A stretch of DNA of 44,297 bases, from the NCBI GenBank assembly GCA_025350965.1, contig JANXWV010000146.1:1-44297 (forward strand), given 5' to 3'. Each line of letters begins with the position of its first letter. Position 1 is the stretch's first letter. Both the position numbers and the translations under genes were made by a program. The notes below the pieces were generated by a model. That model did no database searches and had not been told where the DNA came from. It saw only the letters and a program-made list of their open reading frames with translations. The stretch is from Rhizobacter sp. (lineage in GTDB: Bacteria; Pseudomonadota; Gammaproteobacteria; Burkholderiales; Burkholderiaceae_C). This document shows, piece after piece, positions 7,879 to 15,718 of this stretch.

Positions 7879-8889
7879 TCAAGCCGCAACGGGAACAAGG
7901 AAGTCGCGGCTGATGCCGACGCCGAGTGTGCCAACGCGTTCGAGGAACTGGGTAAGGTAGGCGTGCAGGCCGGTCGCGAGGATCTCGTCGATGCGGCCGT
8001 ATTGCAGGTCGGCCTGCAGGCGGCCGGCCTTGCGCAGCGTGTCTGCGCTCTGTTCGTTGGCGACCTTCTGCAGGTTGGTCACGACCTCCTGCATGCAAGC
8101 CGCCAGCGAGCGCGGCATATCGGGCCGCAGGATCAGCAATTCGGCCACCTTCTCCGGCCGGATGACGTTGCGATACGCCTTGCGGTAGACCTCGAAGCCC
8201 GACACCGAACGCAGGATGCCCGACCAGTGATAGAAGTCGACCTCGATGTCCTTGCCGCTGATCTGGGACTGGCTGCTGCCGTTGCCTTGCGACTGGCCGT
8301 TCCCGATCACGGTACCGCCGTAATACTCGCTCTCGACCGCATGGAATTTCACGTCGAGCAGGCGCGCAGTGTTGTCGGCGCGCTCGAGAAAGCTGCCGAT
8401 GCGCAGGAAGTAGAACGCGTCGTCCTGCAGCATCGTGCCCACCGTGACGCCGCGCGACAGGTGCGAGCGGAACTTGACCCACTCGAACATGCTGCTCGGG
8501 TCGCGCAGGTACGAGTCGTCGGCCACCATGCGCTGGAATTCGAGCCAGGTCTGGTTCTGCGTCTCCCAGACCTCGGTGGTCAGGGTGCCGCGCACGGCGC
8601 GGGCGTTCTCGCGCGCGGCCTGCAAGCAGTTGCGGATGCTGGAGCCGTTCTTCGCGTCGCTCACCATGTAGCGCATCACGTTGTCGGCCGTGACTGCGCC
8701 GTGGTTCTTGGCGAAGTCACCGGTCAACTCACTGATGCCCAGCAAGCCCTTCCAGCCCTTCTCGGCCGCGTCGGCCGACTGCGGCAGCAACGAGGCCTGG
8801 TAGTTCACGTCGAGCATGCGCGCGGTGTTCTCGGCCCGCTCCATGTAGCGGGCCATCCAGAACAGGTGATCGGCGGTTCTTGAAAGCAT
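7879..8889 (-). CDS. Alpha-E domain protein (DUF403), stand-alone
   Basis: A 336-residue all-helical protein opening with the diagnostic MLSRTADHLFWMARYMERAENTAR-type segment; the repeat-like FLRIGSFLERADNTARLLDV near residues 161-180 is the second conserved helix pair. An insert around residues 193-213 is rich in Gly, Gln and Ser. The chosen ATG at 8889 has GGAGAAG a few bases upstream and matches the family start exactly; longer readings extend into the preceding gene. The gap to the ATP-grasp gene is 20 bp and to the DUF2126 gene 37 bp, giving a three-gene operon core. Known: alpha-E proteins (COG2307) co-occur with or are fused to permuted ATP-grasp proteins. The molecular role is unknown; a scaffold or acyl-acceptor role is speculation. 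Confidence 0.93.
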   Translation of the reverse strand: MLSRTADHLFWMARYMERAENTARMLDVNYQASLLPQSADAAEKGWKGLLGISELTGDFAKNHGAVTADNVMRYMVSDAKNGSSIRNCLQAARENARAVRGTLTTEVWETQNQTWLEFQRMVADDSYLRDPSSMFEWVKFRSHLSRGVTVGTMLQDDAFYFLRIGSFLERADNTARLLDVKFHAVESEYYGGTVIGNGQSQGNGSSQSQISGKDIEVDFYHWSGILRSVSGFEVYRKAYRNVIRPEKVAELLILRPDMPRSLAACMQEVVTNLQKVANEQSADTLRKAGRLQADLQYGRIDEILATGLHAYLTQFLERVGTLGVGISRDFLVPVAA

Positions 8890-8909
8890 GTTCTTCTCCG
8901 AGTGGTTCT

Positions 8910-10346
8910 TCAAGCTTCCAGCACCCAGGTGTCCTTCGTACCGCCACCCTGCGACGAGTTGACGACCAGCGAGCCTTCCTTCAGTGCCACGCGCGTCAGG
9001 CCACCGGGCACCATCTGGACCTCCTTGCCGCTGAGCACGAAGGGCCGCAGGTCGATGTGGCGCGGTGCGATGCCACTTTCCACGTAAGTCGGGCACGTGG
9101 ACAGGCTCAGCGTGGGCTGCGCGATGTAGCCGCTCGGGTTGGCGATGAGTGCGCGCCGGAAGTCCTCGATCTCGGCCCTGGTGGCGGCCGGGCCGATGAG
9201 CATGCCGTAGCCGCCCGCGCCGTGCACTTCCTTGACGACGAGTTCATGCAGGTTCGCAAGCACGTATTTAAGGTCTTCCGGGTCGCGGCACAGGTGCGTG
9301 GGCACGTTGTGCAGGATGGGCTTCTCGCCGAGGTAGAACTCGATCATCTTCGGCACGTACGGGTAGATCGACTTGTCGTCGGCCACCCCGGTGCCGATGG
9401 CGTTCGACAGCGTCACGTTGCCGGCCCGGTAGGCGCCCAGCAGGCCGGCGCAACCGAGCGTCGAGTCCTTGCGAAAGGCGAGCGGGTCGAGGAAGTCGTC
9501 GTCAACGCGGCGGTAGATCACGTCCACCCGCTTCGGGCCTTGTGTGGTGCGCATGTAGACGAAGTTGTCTTTCACGAACAGGTCCTGCCCCTCGACGAGT
9601 TCGATGCCCATCTGCTGCGCGAGGAACGCATGCTCGAAGTACGCGCTGTTGTGCATGCCCGGCGTCAGCACGACGACGGTCGGCTCGTTCACCGACGCGG
9701 GTGCTACGGAGCGCAGTGTTTCGAGCAGCAGGTCGGGGTAGTGGGCCACCGGCGCCACGCGGTGCTGGCTGAACAGCTCCGGGAACAGCCGCATCATCAT
9801 CTTGCGGTCTTCGAGCATGTAGCTCACGCCGCTCGGTACGCGCAGGTTGTCTTCGAGCACGTAGTAGCGGCCTTCGCCATCGGCGTCGGCCGCGCGGATG
9901 ATGTCGATGCCCGAGATGTGCGAGTAGATGCCGCCGGGCACGTCGACCCCTTTCATCTCGGGCCGGTACTGCGCATTGTTCAGCACCTGCTCGGCGGGCA
10001 CGATGCCGGCGCGGATGATGTCCTGGTCGTGGTACACGTCGTGGATGAAGCGGTTCAAGGCCGCCACGCGCTGGGCCAGGCCCTTTTCCATGTCGGCCCA
10101 CTCGTGCGCCGGAATCACGCGCGGGATCAGGTCGAACGGGATCAACCGCTCGTTGCCGTGGCCGTCTTCGTCCTTCGCGCCATACACCGCAAACGTGATG
10201 CCCACGCGGCGGAAGATCATCTCGGCCTCTTCGCGGCGCGACAACATCACGTCGCTCTTCTGTGCCGCCAGCCAGCGGTCATAGCCTCGGTACTGCTCGC
10301 GAACGGTCGAATCGCCAGCGTGCATCTCATCGAATTTGGGTGTCAT
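8910..10346 (-). CDS. Circularly permuted ATP-grasp protein, stand-alone
   Basis: A 478-residue protein spanning the whole DUF404/DUF407 (COG2308) family. Visible landmarks include YVLEDNLRVPSGVSYMLEDR (about 162-181), VVVLTPGMHNSAYFEHAFLA (about 224-243), RRVDDDFLDP (279-288), and Lys372 followed by the Gly-rich loop GAGGYG (376-381) expected to clamp ATP phosphates. It ends with the GGGTKDTWVL segment. The ATG at 10346 has GAGGAG about ten bases upstream; an upstream extension into the intergenic repeats is unlikely. It is the first gene of the minus-strand run, so the promoter should lie between it and comEC. Family prediction: ATP-dependent carboxylate-amine ligase. All nucleotide-loop features are intact here, unlike the fused paralogue at 1001-3469. 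Confidence 0.94.
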   Translation of the reverse strand: MTPKFDEMHAGDSTVREQYRGYDRWLAAQKSDVMLSRREEAEMIFRRVGITFAVYGAKDEDGHGNERLIPFDLIPRVIPAHEWADMEKGLAQRVAALNRFIHDVYHDQDIIRAGIVPAEQVLNNAQYRPEMKGVDVPGGIYSHISGIDIIRAADADGEGRYYVLEDNLRVPSGVSYMLEDRKMMMRLFPELFSQHRVAPVAHYPDLLLETLRSVAPASVNEPTVVVLTPGMHNSAYFEHAFLAQQMGIELVEGQDLFVKDNFVYMRTTQGPKRVDVIYRRVDDDFLDPLAFRKDSTLGCAGLLGAYRAGNVTLSNAIGTGVADDKSIYPYVPKMIEFYLGEKPILHNVPTHLCRDPEDLKYVLANLHELVVKEVHGAGGYGMLIGPAATRAEIEDFRRALIANPSGYIAQPTLSLSTCPTYVESGIAPRHIDLRPFVLSGKEVQMVPGGLTRVALKEGSLVVNSSQGGGTKDTWVLEA

Positions 10347-10401
10347 CGAACGCGTCTCCTCGGATAGAGAGTAGCAAATTTCAGGCCAAACGCCGGAGGT
10401 G

Positions 10402-10441
10402 TGTTGCCCGTGTGTTCCCTTCATGTTCCCCGCATGTTCCC
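10402..10441 (-). promoter_or_regulatory. Four 11-bp-spaced GGGAACA repeats upstream of the ATP-grasp operon
   Basis: On the plus strand TGTTCCC occurs at 10413, 10424 and 10435, exactly 11 bp apart, with a one-base variant TGTTGCCC at 10402 again 11 bp away. On the transcribed strand these read GGGAACA. They lie 56-95 bp upstream of the ATP-grasp start codon and do not enter comEC, which ends at 10444. One site per helical turn suggests cooperative protein binding on one DNA face. A weak TTGGCC-17 bp-TATCCG promoter-like pair lies between the repeats and the gene. No factor is identified. Confidence 0.45.
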
Positions 10442-10443
10442 GG

Positions 10444-12888
10444 CTACGGCGGTCGATGGTGCCAGTAGCGGCGCATGGCGTCGCGCTGGCAAATGCCGGC
10501 CGGCGCGGCCGGGCTGGCCCCGGCTTGGCCGCCACCGGCACGCCATTGCCAGGCACCGCAGGCCGGGCTCGTGACGGCGTTGATGCCCCGCTCGGCATAG
10601 CGGCCCATCACCTCGGGCGCCGGGTGGCCGAAGCGGTTGCGGTAGCCCGCCTGGAACACCGCGACACCCGGCCGCACGGCGTCGAGGAAGGCCACCGTGG
10701 ACGACGTTCGGCTGCCGTGGTGCGGCACCACCAGCACCTCGCTGCGCAGCGCGCTGCCGAGGCTCGCAACCAGTGCCGCTTCCTGCTCGCGCTCGATGTC
10801 GCCCGTGAGCAGCACGCTGTGCGGGCCGGCGCTGACCCGCACCACGCACGACATCGCATTCGTCTTCATCGTGCGCTCGTAGTCGGCCTCTGGCGGGCGC
10901 AGCACGTCGAAGCGCACGCCGTCCCAGTCCCACCCCTGGCCGGCGTGGCAGCGTTCAGGCGCGCGGGCCAGCGCCAGCAAGGGGTGGCCGGCTTCCAGCG
11001 AACTGAGCAGTGTGCCGACCGGCCAGCCCGCAAGCAGCGCACGCGCTCCGCCCACGTGGTCCAGGTCACGGTGGCTCAGCACCAGCGTGTCGATGCGCAG
11101 CTCGCCGCGCCCGCGCAACAGCGGCGCCAGCACGCGGGTGCCGGCGTCGCTGTCACGCGAGTACTGTGGCCCGGCATCGAACACCAGCAGGTGCTCGTGC
11201 GTGCGCACCAGCACTGCCGTGCCCTGGCCAACATCGACAGCGATCAGGTCGAACTCGCCTGCGGGTGGCAGCGAAGGCTGCGGCAGCAGCAGCGGCATGA
11301 CGAGCGGCAGTGCCAAGGCACGCGCGCGCCACGGCCACGGAAGCACGAGAAGCACCGCACCGGCCAGCGCCGCGAGCTGCGCCCACAGCGGCGAGGCCGG
11401 CACCGCCCACACCGCGCCCGGCAACACCGCCAGCCAACCGAGCACCGCATTGAGTTGTTGCACGACCCACGCGCCCACGGCCCACAGCGGCACCAGCGCC
11501 ACGCCGAGCAGCGCGAGCGGCGTGATGACGAGCGTGACCAGGGGAATGGCCACGAGGTTGGCCGCGAAACCCACCACCGATACCTGCTGAAAGAACACCA
11601 GCGTCAACGGCGTGAGGCCGAGCGTTGCGATGAACTGCGTGCGCAGGTCGGCGCGCACGGTGGCCCAAAGGCGGGCCGGCCAGCCGCGCCAGCCCGCAGG
11701 CGGCGCCGCCTTGGCATCGGCTGCAGTTGCGCCCTGTGGTGCCGACGCCATCAACAACCCGACGGCCACGAACGACAGCCAGAACCCCACCTGCAGCAAC
11801 GCCCACGGGTCGAGCACCGTGACGACCACTGCCGCCGCCAGCAGCACCAGCAGCCAAGGCCAGTGCACACCCATGGCCTGCAGCAGCGTGACGCAGGCGA
11901 GCATCCAGATCGTGCGCTGCGAAGGCACACCCCAGCCCGAGAACACTGCATACGCCGCCGCACACACCAGCCCGCCCCACCGTGCCGCGTGCGGCACAGC
12001 GAGCCACAGCACGGCCCGGGAACTGCGCCGCCACAGCGCGGCCACCACACCCCCGGCCAACCACGCGAACATCGTGATGTGCAACCCGCTGATCGACACC
12101 AGGTGCGCGATGCCGGTGTTGCGGTACAGGTCCCAGTCCTCGCGCTCGATGGCGCCCTGATCGCCCACCGCCAACGCAGCCAGCACACCGGCCGCCCGGC
12201 GGTCTGGAACGCTGGCTTCGATGGCGTCGCGCACGCGCTGGCGCAGGCGCTCCACGGGGTAGCCCGCTGCGCGATCCAGCAGTTCAGGCGGCGGAGCATC
12301 GCGCACGTAGCCGGTGGCGCGCAGGCCTTGCTCGAACAGCAGCAGTTCGTAGTCGAAGCCGTGCGGGTTCAGGTTGCCGTGCGGCTGGCGCAGTCGCAGC
12401 GAGAAGCGCCAGCGCTCACCGGCGCGCAGTTCCCCGCGTGGCTGGCTGGCCGCTGCGTCTTCATGGAAGCCGCTGTACCAGCCCAGTGCCAGCATCGCGG
12501 GCACCGCGATCGGCTGGCCATCGAGCACGGCGCTTTCCACGTCGAAGCGAAAACGCAGCCCATTCGAACTGCGCTGCGGCAGGCTCGCGACCACGCCGGT
12601 GACTTGCACGTCGCGCCCCTCGATCGCGGCGGGCAACGCATCCGCCAGGCGCATCCCGGCACGCAGGCTCGCACTCGCGAAGGCCAGCAGCGCGATGCCG
12701 ACGAGGCCGGCCACGAACGCCCCGCGCCAGCGCCACGCAGCCAGCAAGCCGAGCACGCCGACGCACGCCAACGTGGCGTAGTCGGGGACCGACCACAGCG
12801 CGCGCTGCTGCAAGTGCATGGCCACACCGGCCACCCAGGCCAGCGCCAGGCTGGCCAGGCGCCAGCCCGTGTCCGCGTGTCCTTGCAT
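10444..12888 (-). CDS. comEC: ComEC/Rec2-family DNA-uptake channel protein
   Basis: An 814-residue integral inner-membrane protein of the natural-transformation machinery; ComEC passes single-stranded DNA into the cytoplasm. The N-terminal hydrophobic segments and DUF4131-type OB region span about 15-195 (with NLNPHGFDYE at 172-181). The competence core begins at about 215, with its hallmark HLVSISGLHITMFAWL near 262-277. The C-terminal metallo-beta-lactamase-like domain carries VDVGQGTAVLV, LSHRDLDHVGG, LLTGDIE and PHHGS. The chosen ATG at 12888 starts just before the first hydrophobic helix; an extension to 13029 is Cys/Arg-rich and unlike the family. It is divergent from the RidA-like gene. 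No other competence gene lies in the window. Confidence 0.9.
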   Translation of the reverse strand: MQGHADTGWRLASLALAWVAGVAMHLQQRALWSVPDYATLACVGVLGLLAAWRWRGAFVAGLVGIALLAFASASLRAGMRLADALPAAIEGRDVQVTGVVASLPQRSSNGLRFRFDVESAVLDGQPIAVPAMLALGWYSGFHEDAAASQPRGELRAGERWRFSLRLRQPHGNLNPHGFDYELLLFEQGLRATGYVRDAPPPELLDRAAGYPVERLRQRVRDAIEASVPDRRAAGVLAALAVGDQGAIEREDWDLYRNTGIAHLVSISGLHITMFAWLAGGVVAALWRRSSRAVLWLAVPHAARWGGLVCAAAYAVFSGWGVPSQRTIWMLACVTLLQAMGVHWPWLLVLLAAAVVVTVLDPWALLQVGFWLSFVAVGLLMASAPQGATAADAKAAPPAGWRGWPARLWATVRADLRTQFIATLGLTPLTLVFFQQVSVVGFAANLVAIPLVTLVITPLALLGVALVPLWAVGAWVVQQLNAVLGWLAVLPGAVWAVPASPLWAQLAALAGAVLLVLPWPWRARALALPLVMPLLLPQPSLPPAGEFDLIAVDVGQGTAVLVRTHEHLLVFDAGPQYSRDSDAGTRVLAPLLRGRGELRIDTLVLSHRDLDHVGGARALLAGWPVGTLLSSLEAGHPLLALARAPERCHAGQGWDWDGVRFDVLRPPEADYERTMKTNAMSCVVRVSAGPHSVLLTGDIEREQEAALVASLGSALRSEVLVVPHHGSRTSSTVAFLDAVRPGVAVFQAGYRNRFGHPAPEVMGRYAERGINAVTSPACGAWQWRAGGGQAGASPAAPAGICQRDAMRRYWHHRPP

Positions 12889-13167
12889 CGGTGCAGTGTA
12901 GGTTCTGCCAGCGCGCCAACGTGTCGGCGCACCCTTCCAACAGCACCGACCTGGATGCTCGGCCGGGCAGTGAACCTTCTCGGCCGAGTGACGGCCTCCA
13001 GAGAGCTCACAGACCCGGTGAGGGTGCACGCAGCAGCCGGCGATGCGCAGGCCATCGGCCGCCAGCGCGAGGTGGTGCGAGAGGGGTGCGAGAGGGGTGC
13101 TAGAGGGGTGCTAGAGGGTGCGCGGTGTAGCATCTCGCGCATTCAAATGCTGCCACGGTGCCCTGCC
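12889..13167. other. Divergent intergenic region, comEC / RidA-like gene
   Basis: This 279-bp space separates two divergent genes and should hold both promoters. Visible content: an inverted repeat CTCGGCCG (12958-12965) with CGGCCGAG (12981-12988) around a 15-base loop, and the 11-bp tandem repeats at 13079-13121. No convincing sigma-70 promoter pair and no small gene were recognised. Confidence 0.5.
13079..13121. repeat. Tandem repeat, 11-bp unit, four copies
   Basis: Units: gagaggggtgc (13079-13089), gagaggggtgc (13090-13100), tagaggggtgc (13101-13111) and tagagggtgc (13112-13121, one base short). The array ends 46 bp before the RidA-like start codon, in the probable promoter region. The third and fourth copies share the t variant, which indicates stepwise duplication. 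Copy number could vary between strains. Confidence 0.85.
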
Positions 13168-13665
13168 ATGACCTCTGCGCCCGCCTCTGTCTACGACCGC
13201 CTGGCCGAACTCGGCGTCGTGCTGCCTGCGGTCGCCATACCGGCCGCAGCCTACGTGCCGTTCGTGCGCAGCGGCAACCTGGTGTTCATTTCCGGCCACA
13301 TCGCCAAGCGCGACGGCAAACCGTGGGTCGGGCAACTCGGGCGTGACATGGACACAGCGTCTGCCAAGTCGGCCGCACGCGCCATCGCAATCGACCTGCT
13401 CGGCACCTTGCACGCCGCCGTGGGCGACCTGAACAAGGTCGAGCGCATCGTGAAGGTCATGAGCCTCGTCAACAGCACGCCCGACTTCACCGAGCAGCAT
13501 CTGGTGACGAACGGCTGCTCCGAGTTGCTGGGCGAGGTGTTCGGGGCGAAGGGCGCGCATGCGCGCAGCGCGTTCGGCGTGGCACAGATTCCGATGGGCG
13601 CCTGTGTCGAGATCGAGCTGATTGCGGAAGTGAACGCGCCAGTGGTCACACTCGCGAGCGCCTGA
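13168..13665 (+). CDS. RidA (YjgF/YER057c/UK114) family protein
   Basis: A 165-residue protein of the RidA superfamily, within the longer (about 150-165 residue) subgroup that starts with a conserved Tyr-Asp-Arg-Leu-x-Glu-Leu-Gly segment (residues 9-16 here). Later landmarks are VRSGNLVFISGHIAKRDGK, RIVKVMSLVNSTPDF, and the C-terminal ARSAFGVAQIPMGACVEIELIAEV, which carries the conserved Arg and the Glu-containing strand of the ligand pocket. Classical RidA deaminates reactive enamine/imine intermediates from PLP enzymes; members of this subgroup are often uncharacterised, so the substrate is not assigned. The ATG at 13168 was chosen for agreement with the family. dsbB follows after 2 bp, suggesting one transcript. 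Confidence 0.9.
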   Translation: MTSAPASVYDRLAELGVVLPAVAIPAAAYVPFVRSGNLVFISGHIAKRDGKPWVGQLGRDMDTASAKSAARAIAIDLLGTLHAAVGDLNKVERIVKVMSLVNSTPDFTEQHLVTNGCSELLGEVFGAKGAHARSAFGVAQIPMGACVEIELIAEVNAPVVTLASA

Positions 13666-13667
13666 GC

Positions 13668-14177
13668 ATGCCACTGGGCTTCGGCACGGTGCGGGGCCGC
13701 ATGGCCGGCCGGTGGCTCGGGCTGAGCGCGCTTGCCGGCGTCGGCGCGGTGGCTGCGGCGCTGGTGTCGCAGCATCTGTTCGACATGCAGCCCTGCCCGT
13801 GGTGTGTGCTGCAACGCCTGATCTTCCTGAGCATCGCTCTGGTGTGCGCCGTGGGGTGGGCGGTGCGGCTCGTTGAACTGCGCCGCGTGCTGGCAGGCGT
13901 GGCACTTCTGTTGGCGCTGTGCGGCATGGCTGCCGCGTTGTGGCAGCACTTCAAGGCTGCCGCCTCGGCGTCGTGCAACCTGACCCTGGCAGACAAAATC
14001 GTCAGTGGCACCTTGCGCCTCGACGCCCTGCTCCCGGGCGTGTTCGAAGCGCGCGCGAGCTGTGCCGACGCCGCAGTGAACCTGCTTGGCGTGCCGTACG
14101 ACTCCTGGGCGCTGGCGCTGTTCGTGCTGATGGCCCTGGCGGCCCTGCAAGTCGTTCGCGTCGCCGGCGGTCGGTGA
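13668..14177 (+). CDS. dsbB: Disulfide bond formation protein B
   Basis: A 169-residue inner-membrane quinone reductase that reoxidises periplasmic DsbA. Four hydrophobic segments are visible. Both redox pairs are present: Cys43-Cys46 in the first periplasmic loop (QPCPWCVLQR) and Cys103 / Cys132 in the second loop (ASCNL and ASCAD). The Arg at 50 after the CPWC motif matches the quinone-site residue of the family. The start codon lies 2 bp after the RidA-like stop codon, so translation is probably coupled. It converges on the transglutaminase-like gene ending at 14195. A TlpA-like thioredoxin (37442-37996) is another thiol-redox protein in the window but is not linked to it. Confidence 0.93.
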   Translation: MPLGFGTVRGRMAGRWLGLSALAGVGAVAAALVSQHLFDMQPCPWCVLQRLIFLSIALVCAVGWAVRLVELRRVLAGVALLLALCGMAAALWQHFKAAASASCNLTLADKIVSGTLRLDALLPGVFEARASCADAAVNLLGVPYDSWALALFVLMALAALQVVRVAGGR

Positions 14178-14194
14178 CCCGGCGGGCGTGCCGT

Positions 14195-15079
14195 TCAGGC
14201 GCGCTTGCGTACTTGAACGTCGACGAACATGCCCATGAAGTCGCCCGGAAAACCGTGCCACGACCCGATGACAGGCGACGCCATGCTTGCGTGCCGCGCC
14301 ACGCCAACGCGGATCAAATCGGTGCCACCGATGAGGTTGTTGGTGGGGTCGAACGGCATCCAGCCCGCGCCGGGCAGGTACACCTGCACCCACGCGTGCG
14401 TGGCGCCGGTGCCCACGTGGCTGCCGTCCGCCGCGTCGAGCCAAGGCGTGTAGAGGTAGCCCGACACGAAGCGCGCCGCATAGCCCAGGCTGCGTATGCC
14501 TTCGATCATCAGCGTCGCGAAGTCGCGGCAGGTGCCCGAACGCAACCGCAGCGTGTCATAGGGCGTTTGCACGCCTTCGTCGAAGCGCGCCAGGTAGGTC
14601 ATGGCGTCGCGGATCCACTGCGTCATGTCGACCAGCAAGTCGAGCGTACCGGTAGGGCCTTCGGCCCGCACGAATTGCCGAGCCCACTGCTGCAACTCGC
14701 CGGCGGGGTCGTCGTAGTAGGGCGCCAGGTAGTGTTGCAGCGCAATCGACTCTTCACTGCTGTAGGCAAACGGGTACTGCCGCGCGTGCTCGGCCAATGG
14801 CAGGTCGAGGGCGCGCGTGCCGGTGTGCTCGACGGTGAACGAGCAGGTGATCATCAACTCGTTCGAAGGGCTTTGCGGCTGCACCACGGCCACCGAGTTC
14901 GAGTACACGTCCTGGATCAGCCGCACGTCGACCGGCTCGGGCGTGACCTGCATGTCGGTCGCGAGCACGCGCAGGTCGTGGCTGCCGCGCGGGCGGAACA
15001 TCACGCGGTGTTCCGCCAGATCGACCGGCTGGGCGTACTGGTAGTGCGTGGTGTGGGTGATGTCGAACGTGACGGTCAC
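14195..15079 (-). CDS. Transglutaminase-like protein, stand-alone third copy
   Basis: A 294-residue protein. The N-terminal beta domain (1-95) contains FDITHTTHYQYAQPVDLAEH. The transglutaminase core has Cys184 (SGTCRDF), His228 (ATHAW) and Asp244 (MPFDPTNN), so all triad residues are intact. The start is GTG at 15079, supported by AGGAG nine bases upstream; a TTG further upstream would overlap the preceding gene. It lies 29 bp behind the FMN-binding gene on the same strand. It resembles the transglutaminase at 1-983 and the N-terminal part of the DUF2126 protein, but lacks their low-complexity inserts. No ATP-grasp or alpha-E gene is adjacent, so it may act in trans with the main cluster or separately. 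Confidence 0.92.
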   Translation of the reverse strand: MTVTFDITHTTHYQYAQPVDLAEHRVMFRPRGSHDLRVLATDMQVTPEPVDVRLIQDVYSNSVAVVQPQSPSNELMITCSFTVEHTGTRALDLPLAEHARQYPFAYSSEESIALQHYLAPYYDDPAGELQQWARQFVRAEGPTGTLDLLVDMTQWIRDAMTYLARFDEGVQTPYDTLRLRSGTCRDFATLMIEGIRSLGYAARFVSGYLYTPWLDAADGSHVGTGATHAWVQVYLPGAGWMPFDPTNNLIGGTDLIRVGVARHASMASPVIGSWHGFPGDFMGMFVDVQVRKRA

Positions 15080-15108
15080 TTCGCAAGGCTCCTGAAGGTG
15101 CGCTCGGT

Positions 15109-15684
15109 TCAACGCATGTGAATCTCGCCGTGCTCACCCAGGCCCTTGGGCTGCTCGCCGGTGACCACAGCCTTGGCCATGTGCACCAGCTGCATCACCT
15201 TGCTGCTCTTGACGTTCCAGTAGTGGGCTTCGTGGATTCGAACCTGCACGAGCGCAAGGTCTGGGTCGTCCACACCGCCGGGGAACCACGCCTGCGCCAT
15301 CTTGGTCCAGAGCTGCCGCTTCTTGGCGTGGTTCTCGATCACGGCCGCCACGCCGCAGACCGATACATAGCAGTCGTCGTCAGGGTTCGCGTAAGCCACG
15401 TTCACCAGCGGTTCAGCGGCCAGGTCGGCCACCGGGTCACTGCGGCGGGACATGAAGAACCACAGGCTGTCGTCTTCATCGACGCTGGCGTTCTGCGTGG
15501 TCATCGGCCGCGAATGAAGGTGGCCGTTGGCGCTGCCCGTTGTGAACATGGCGAAGCGCGTGCCCTTGATGAGCTTCCACAGGTGAGCGCGGCTTTCGGT
15601 GGCATCTTGCAGTGCGGTAGCGGCTCCAGCGCTGTGGGTGGCGGAGTGGGTGGTGGCGGAGTGGGTGGTGGCGTCGGTGTTCAT
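15109..15684 (-). CDS. Pyridoxamine 5'-phosphate oxidase-like FMN-binding split-barrel protein
   Basis: A 191-residue protein of the general-stress-protein-26 type split barrel. The core runs from about residue 30: LWKLIKGTRFAMFTT, SRPMTTQN, LWFFMSRRSDP, VNVAYANPDDDCYVSVCG, and a C-terminal ALVQVRIHEAHYWNVKSSKVMQ. The family binds FMN or other flavins and reduces small substrates; the substrate is not predictable. The ATG at 15684 has GGAGA about 11 bases upstream. Residues 5-20 are a Thr-His-Ser-Ala repeat (TTHSATTHSATHSA) encoded by a short DNA repeat. It lies 141 bp after parC on the same strand and has its own candidate operator at 15719-15738. Confidence 0.88.
   Translation of the reverse strand: MNTDATTHSATTHSATHSAGAATALQDATESRAHLWKLIKGTRFAMFTTGSANGHLHSRPMTTQNASVDEDDSLWFFMSRRSDPVADLAAEPLVNVAYANPDDDCYVSVCGVAAVIENHAKKRQLWTKMAQAWFPGGVDDPDLALVQVRIHEAHYWNVKSSKVMQLVHMAKAVVTGEQPKGLGEHGEIHMR
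15634..15675. repeat. Short in-frame repeat encoding Thr-His-Ser-Ala units
   Basis: Plus-strand sequence shows repeated gtgggtggcgga / gtgggtggtggc blocks of about 12-15 bp. On the coding strand these translate to TTHSATTHSATHSA at residues about 5-18 of the FMN-binding protein. The copies are in frame and probably tolerated because they precede the folded core. Boundaries are approximate. Confidence 0.6.
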
Positions 15685-15718
15685 GAGGCGTGCGTCTCCA
15701 GGCAGCATTTCAACGAGC

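Noticed and set aside
12889..13029. N-terminal extension of comEC
   Set aside because: The added residues are Cys/Arg-rich, precede the first membrane helix and are unlike ComEC; the intergenic repeats suggest control DNA instead.
10399..13167. Upstream extension of the RidA-like gene to more than 1000 residues
   Set aside because: The added part is antisense to comEC and has no recognisable fold; the RidA family starts near 13168.
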